Below, in pieces: positions 60,201 through 64,000 of a stretch of 64,000 nt of DNA; positions within the stretch are counted from its first letter, which is position 1, and the number at the start of each line of letters is the position of its first letter. The notes under the pieces were generated by a model. That model was not told where the DNA came from, searched no databases, and saw only the letters and a program-made list of their open reading frames with translations. Source of the DNA: Umbilicaria muhlenbergii (Eukaryota; Ascomycota; Lecanoromycetes; Umbilicariales; Umbilicariaceae). The stretch covers positions 2,394,527 through 2,458,526 of the forward strand of contig KK106985.1 in NCBI GenBank assembly GCA_000611775.1, given 5' to 3'. Both the position numbers and the translations under genes were made by a program.

Positions 60201-62121
60201 TGCATGAGTGTAGGAACCGTTTCTCAGTTTACTCATTCATCATTATGTTTCATAAAGGTCTCATTGAACCCTTGAAGTTTAAAGAGGTTTTGCTTCACCT
60301 GTGTCTGAATTACATGTTTTGCAGCAAATTTTGAGTTCATGAAGTTCCCTGTGCAGCTGCTGTCTATTAGCAGTCAGGCTGACTGATCATTGACTTTGAC
60401 TTAAACACAAAAGTTGCTCATGTCTTCTTGTGTTGCAGCAGTGAACTCTTGCCGTCATTCACTGCTTGAAGGCTTTGAAGTAGATGTCTCTGAGGACCTC
60501 TGACCTGAAGGGCCTTCTAGTTTTTTGAATTAAAAGGGGAGAAACTTAAGTTCTTCTCTACATACTTAAAGTCTTTCAGATCCACCCTCTGAGCTGAATG
60601 TTTGCTCAGATCTCTCTTGAAGTATTCACTTCAGAGTTCTCATACTTTCATATGAAGTTCTCATGAGATGTGTGCTTCATCAGAGGTGACATATTCCCCT
60701 CTGATGATGAATTGAAAACCTTTCAGAGGTGTCTTCTTGATTATATCTTAATAATTGATGTCCTCATGGTTCTGGTTCTGCATAAATGCATCTCAAATAA
60801 TGTAAAGGATTTAATTCTTTACTTTCATTACTCACTCTGCATACTTCTCTTTTTTGCTGAGGGCGTCAAGTATTTCAGTATATATTCAAATCCACCTTTC
60901 TTCATGAATAGTTAATCATTCATTATTGTCTTCTTTCATGAGTTCTCTTGAACCTTCAGAAGATGTTACTTCCACAAAGTCTTCCTCCTCACTGAATGAG
61001 GGTAACATGTCATCACTGTTAATATAATCATCTTTCTGACTGAATTCCTTTCACCTGACTTGGTGTTTTTCCGCGTCTGCAACAGGATCTCAGTGAGAGG
61101 TTGCAGTGTATTCTTTTGCTTTCTTTAATTGATGTGAAAACCATCTGAAGCTGTTTTTGTCACTATGATGAACTGTGCAGCTGTTGTCATAACAAGCTGT
61201 TTAAGACATAATGTTGTGCTGAACTGATTATTTCAGTGCTGACTTCTTTAACACAGCGGCATATGTCTTCTTCTTTAATGAAAAGGCTTTCATTGAGACT
61301 CAACAATTGCGTGTGAAATGTCCTGACTTTTCACAGTTATAACAATTTCCTTTGCTCCTGATATTCTTTGATAACTGCTTGATTCCTCTCTGAAATTGAT
61401 TCTTCCGGAAAGCTGCATCAATTTCCATTGACTGAGGGCTGTAATAAGGTTGATTGTTATACTGAGTGCTTTCATGAGGCTTGTTCACCTTTGATGATAT
61501 GTAATTCTTCTGGCTTTTTTCCATAGATCTTTCATATGCGCGGTTGTCAATGATGACTGACTTTTCAATCATCTTGACTAAGGTGCTTGATCACTCTGAT
61601 CAGAAGATCTCATCTTTGATGAAGTCCTTTAAACCCTTGTAGTACTGCGCAGTTAAGGCAGTGTCATCTCAATTCATATACATGGCGTGTCTCTGAAAGT
61701 TGATTGTGTACATCACGGCAGCTCTTTTCTGCACAATATTGCAGATTTCTCACTTCACAGTTCTTTCCTGATTAATGATTTCAAACACAATCCTTATCTG
61801 TTTCTTGAACTCCTCTAAACTGAAGAAGATTTCATTCATTTCATAGTCATGATTCTTCTTCTCATTTTCCATATAGTCTTGAAGGGTCAGCTTAAATCAA
61901 TTGAGGACATCAGACCTCAGGTAAGAAGATGCATACAACATCTTGTCAACTTTCTTCTTGAACATAATGTGGTTGAGGTGAATGTAAGTATCAAGCTGAG
62001 TGAGGAATGAACTCAACATCCTTCACTCCTTTAAGAACTTGTTTGATGATGAGATCTTGATCTTCATCTCTGCTGACACTGAACTCTCAACAACTGATGA
62101 GTCATGACTGAAGGTTGTCAT
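57250..62121 (-). pseudogene. Gypsy-C gag-pol remnant
   Basis: Read leftward: gag from an ATG near 62121 (MTTFSHD), a perfect CCHC knuckle CYNCEKSGHFTRNC near 61342-61300, protease about 60.3 kb, reverse transcriptase about 59.9-59.0 kb with intact YLDD (VIYLDDILIY) near 59320, RNase H (NPEKPITLKMNASDEAIKAC, YEIHDKELLTIVDTFKQ) at 58930-58720, integrase core (YDSILIITDRLMKYEYFIPY, ELPEEIISDKNKLF) at 58030-57806, and the GPF module (KLNHMKLRPFQIAKTK) at 57514-57257. No chromodomain is seen. Longer open stretches than in Gypsy-A or B indicate less decay. Confidence 0.88.
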
Positions 62122-62186
62122 TTTCTTGAGGGACTCATGAGTCACAGTTCATTTCATGACTGATATCCTGATGATGATGCTCAAAG

Positions 62187-62620
62187 TGTAACAGGTGATG
62201 TCATAGTGATGAGGATAATACAATTGTTCAATGAACTATATCAACATTCATCTAATCACGGCGCTTGATTCAATGAACTACTGATCACATGTAGACTTGA
62301 ATAAGCTAAAAGGTAGTAGATCTATGAGATTGCATTTGATACATGAGTTGAGCATGAGCTCCTAACTATGAATCTACCTGTGATTATATAGTACTTTAGA
62401 AGACTCATGTGTGACTGTATTACTCTACATGTGTAATCTTACTGCTCATGAGTGCTCATGCCTTGAGCATCATGAGTGGTCAGGTGCTTGAGGTGCTCAT
62501 GCTCTGAGCATCATGAGCAGTTGAGTGCTCAAGGTGCTCATACCCTGAGCATCATGAGCAGTACCACATGTACACCTGCTACATGTACCATTCAGGTATC
62601 ATTTAGTGAGAGATGTAACA
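62187..62620 (-). repeat. Gypsy-C 5' LTR (434 bp)
   Basis: Same length and ends as the 56-kb copy. Hand alignment shows about 30 differences, all transitions. Confidence 0.93.
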
Positions 62621-62625
62621 TAATT

Positions 62626-62767
62626 TACATTAACTTCTGATTGAGCTTAGCGCGTTCAGTTAATTCTGCAACACTCACATATGTAGTTTTGCTCATCACT
62701 TAATGACTCTTTAGAATTAATCTTTTGATTATCATATCTGCATGATGAGTTTTACATGATCCTGATA
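62626..62767 (+). repeat. Gypsy-A 3' LTR, remaining 142 bp
   Basis: It continues the LTR after the second TAATT copy, from TACATTAACTTC to CCTGATA. With 55993-56021 it makes 171 bp, exactly the length of the 5' LTR. Confidence 0.92.
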
Positions 62768-62772
62768 GTTTC

Positions 62773-64000
62773 TACTGAGGAAGTCATGATCAAAGTTGAA
62801 ATTCAAATCACATATCAGTCACTGAGAGAGTGACTATGACAACAACACAGATGTTCACAGGACTCATATGCTGACATGAAGACTTTATTTCAAAGAATGA
62901 ATTAAATGCATAAAAGGCAGCAGGCCTCTGCATTAAGTGTGAAGTTATTAATCATTGAGCAAATAATTGTATGACAGAATGATTTATGACTGTCTTCACT
63001 GCAGTTAATTTAAACAAATGACTTACAAATCACCTTCAGTTTGCTTCATTATTTATTATTGATGATATCTCACGCCTGATATCAAGGCAACTAAAGGTGA
63101 AACCTCACAGAACAACAATGAAGGATATGACAGAAAAATCCTCATGATATTCATATATTATCAACAATAGCAGCCAGGGCAATATGATCACACAAGATGT
63201 TATCAATAAGCTGTCTCAGCTGACAGAATCTTATAAAGCTCAAGGTAATGCTTAAAGCAATGTAATTGAGTTATCAGAGTTCATTGTATTGACAGTTACA
63301 GCATATGACATTGACAGTTAACTTTACTGTTACAACAATTGCTTCTTTGTCACATGAGACAGTGCATCACTGCATCAGCATCTTTTGTTCTCAGTCTACC
63401 TTTCTAATTCATGTGAACCCAAATCATTACTATGATACAGGTAAATTTCTATGAAGAAAAGCAAAATATATTATCACATGCTGTATATTCATCATCAGTG
63501 AAAAAAAGGCGTTGAAGAATGTTCTACATATAAACAACTCTTTCATTATTGAATGCTTCATAAGGCTAACAGATTTAGTGACTGATATGAAAAAATATAC
63601 TCTACAAATGAACTCATTGTGATATGACAAAGGGTATAATAATGTCTATGACAGTTTACCTCCTGAGTATCATGACTTTACAGATATATTTTAAATGACT
63701 GAAAAACAGTCTCTGCTTGAGAGAAATTTACATGATCATGTCATTGACTTGAAATCAGAGCAGCAATCTTCATTTAAAAAGTTATACTTAATGTCCTTGA
63801 TTAAGCTTAATTTACTGAAAGTATATCTAGATGATGTTATGAAAATAAACATAATTTATAAATTAATATCACCTGCAGCTTCACTTGTTATGTGTGTATT
63901 AAAATCAGACAGCAGCTTATGACTAATCATTAATTATAAGCACTTAAATGATATTACTATTAAAATCATTACTCATTATCACTTATATCAGATATGTTGA
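62773..64000 (+). pseudogene. Gypsy-D gag/protease/reverse transcriptase remnant (runs off the window)
   Basis: It continues the frame from 34515. A protease-like stretch (INNSSQGNMITQDVINKLSQ) lies near 63170-63235. The reverse transcriptase start is clear at about 63656: LPPEYHDFTDIF, then LLERNLHDHVIDLKSEQQ and YKHLNDITIKIITHYHL at the window end. It is the outermost host element of the nest. Its LTRs cannot be identified here. Confidence 0.75.

Larger units (their letters stand above)
56022..62620 (-). mobile_element. Gypsy-C LTR retrotransposon (6.6 kb)
   Basis: Flanked by TAATT (56017-56021 and 62621-62625), inserted in the 3' LTR of Gypsy-A. Both LTRs are 434 bp. A polypurine tract (GAGAAAGGAGTTAA on the minus strand) abuts the 56-kb LTR and pol reads leftward, so orientation is minus. 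It is the best preserved element of the nest, with an intact YLDD. Confidence 0.94.
34521..62767 (+). mobile_element. Gypsy-A LTR retrotransposon, interrupted by Gypsy-B, Gypsy-C and a small insertion
   Basis: The element is flanked by the 5-bp duplication GTTTC (34516-34520 and 62768-62772). Its two LTRs are each 171 bp once the nested Gypsy-C is removed. After removing Gypsy-B and Gypsy-C with their duplications, about 7.4 kb remains, including a 1.1-kb insertion near 38.7-39.8 kb. A purine tract (AGAGAGAGGAGTAA) precedes the 3' LTR, confirming plus orientation. Confidence 0.92.

Noticed and set aside
34700-62121. TGA might encode tryptophan (altered genetic code, or inserted mitochondrial DNA), because Trp positions are TGA throughout.
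   Set aside because: CGA-derived Arg positions are also TGA, Gln gives TAA, and Gly, Pro and Asp active-site residues change as well. LTR pairs differ only by transitions. Mutation explains all of it, and the genes at 1-30 kb use TGG normally.
1-64000. CRISPR arrays, tRNA or rRNA genes, and a biosynthetic gene cluster.
   Set aside because: The tandem arrays lack spacer structure. No tRNA T-loop or rRNA words were seen. The ligase stands alone without polyketide or peptide synthetase genes beside it.

Overview
The window comes from a filamentous ascomycete (Pezizomycotina). The evidence is short introns (45-66 nt) with fungal branch-point-like motifs, gene content typical of that group, and a sharp split between a gene-bearing half (about 1-31.6 kb) and an AT-rich block of retrotransposon remnants (31.66-64 kb). 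A Dothideomycete is plausible, but nothing here proves the class.

Gene-bearing half. In order: the 3' part of a VPS62-family gene (+); an intronless DEAH-box spliceosomal helicase of the Prp2/Cdc28 type (+); a 1,345-residue MIT-domain protein with two introns (+); an intronless 582-residue protein of unknown function (+); a secreted germin-like cupin with three introns (-); 5-oxoprolinase with four introns (+); a rhomboid-family membrane protease (-); and a 4-coumarate:CoA-ligase-like acyl-CoA ligase with four introns and a C-terminal peroxisomal signal (-). They do not form a pathway or cluster. The first two serve vacuolar/trafficking and splicing roles, 5-oxoprolinase closes the glutathione (gamma-glutamyl) cycle, and the ligase probably activates an aromatic or fatty acid in peroxisomes. 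Long stretches between them (4.4, 3.0 and 1.9 kb) have no gene I can support. One of these is unusually G-rich.

Repeat half. A Copia remnant (-) marks the boundary at 31,663 and carries a later, unmutated TIR element with a 12-bp minisatellite. After it comes a nest of Ty3/Gypsy elements that can be resolved from target-site duplications. Gypsy-D (+, runs off the window) received Gypsy-A (34,521-62,767, TSD GTTTC). Gypsy-A received Gypsy-B (41,235-55,491, minus, TSD ATTCA) in its integrase/chromodomain region and Gypsy-C (56,022-62,620, minus, TSD TAATT) in its 3' LTR. Gypsy-B in turn contains a 7-kb hAT DNA transposon (about 42,856-49,921).

All these elements, apart from the small TIR element and the Copia LTR, are decayed by C:G to T:A transitions. 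The clearest result is TGG (Trp) read as TGA. The sequence context is not the CpA context of classical RIP.

Most unusual content. (1) A three-exon, decayed histone H3-like gene with CenH3-like features lies inside the hAT element, head-to-head with the transposase. (2) A Zn(II)2Cys6-type ORF lies antisense to pol inside Gypsy-C, with a related-looking Cys-rich antisense ORF at the same place in Gypsy-B. (3) The hypermutation spectrum is atypical.
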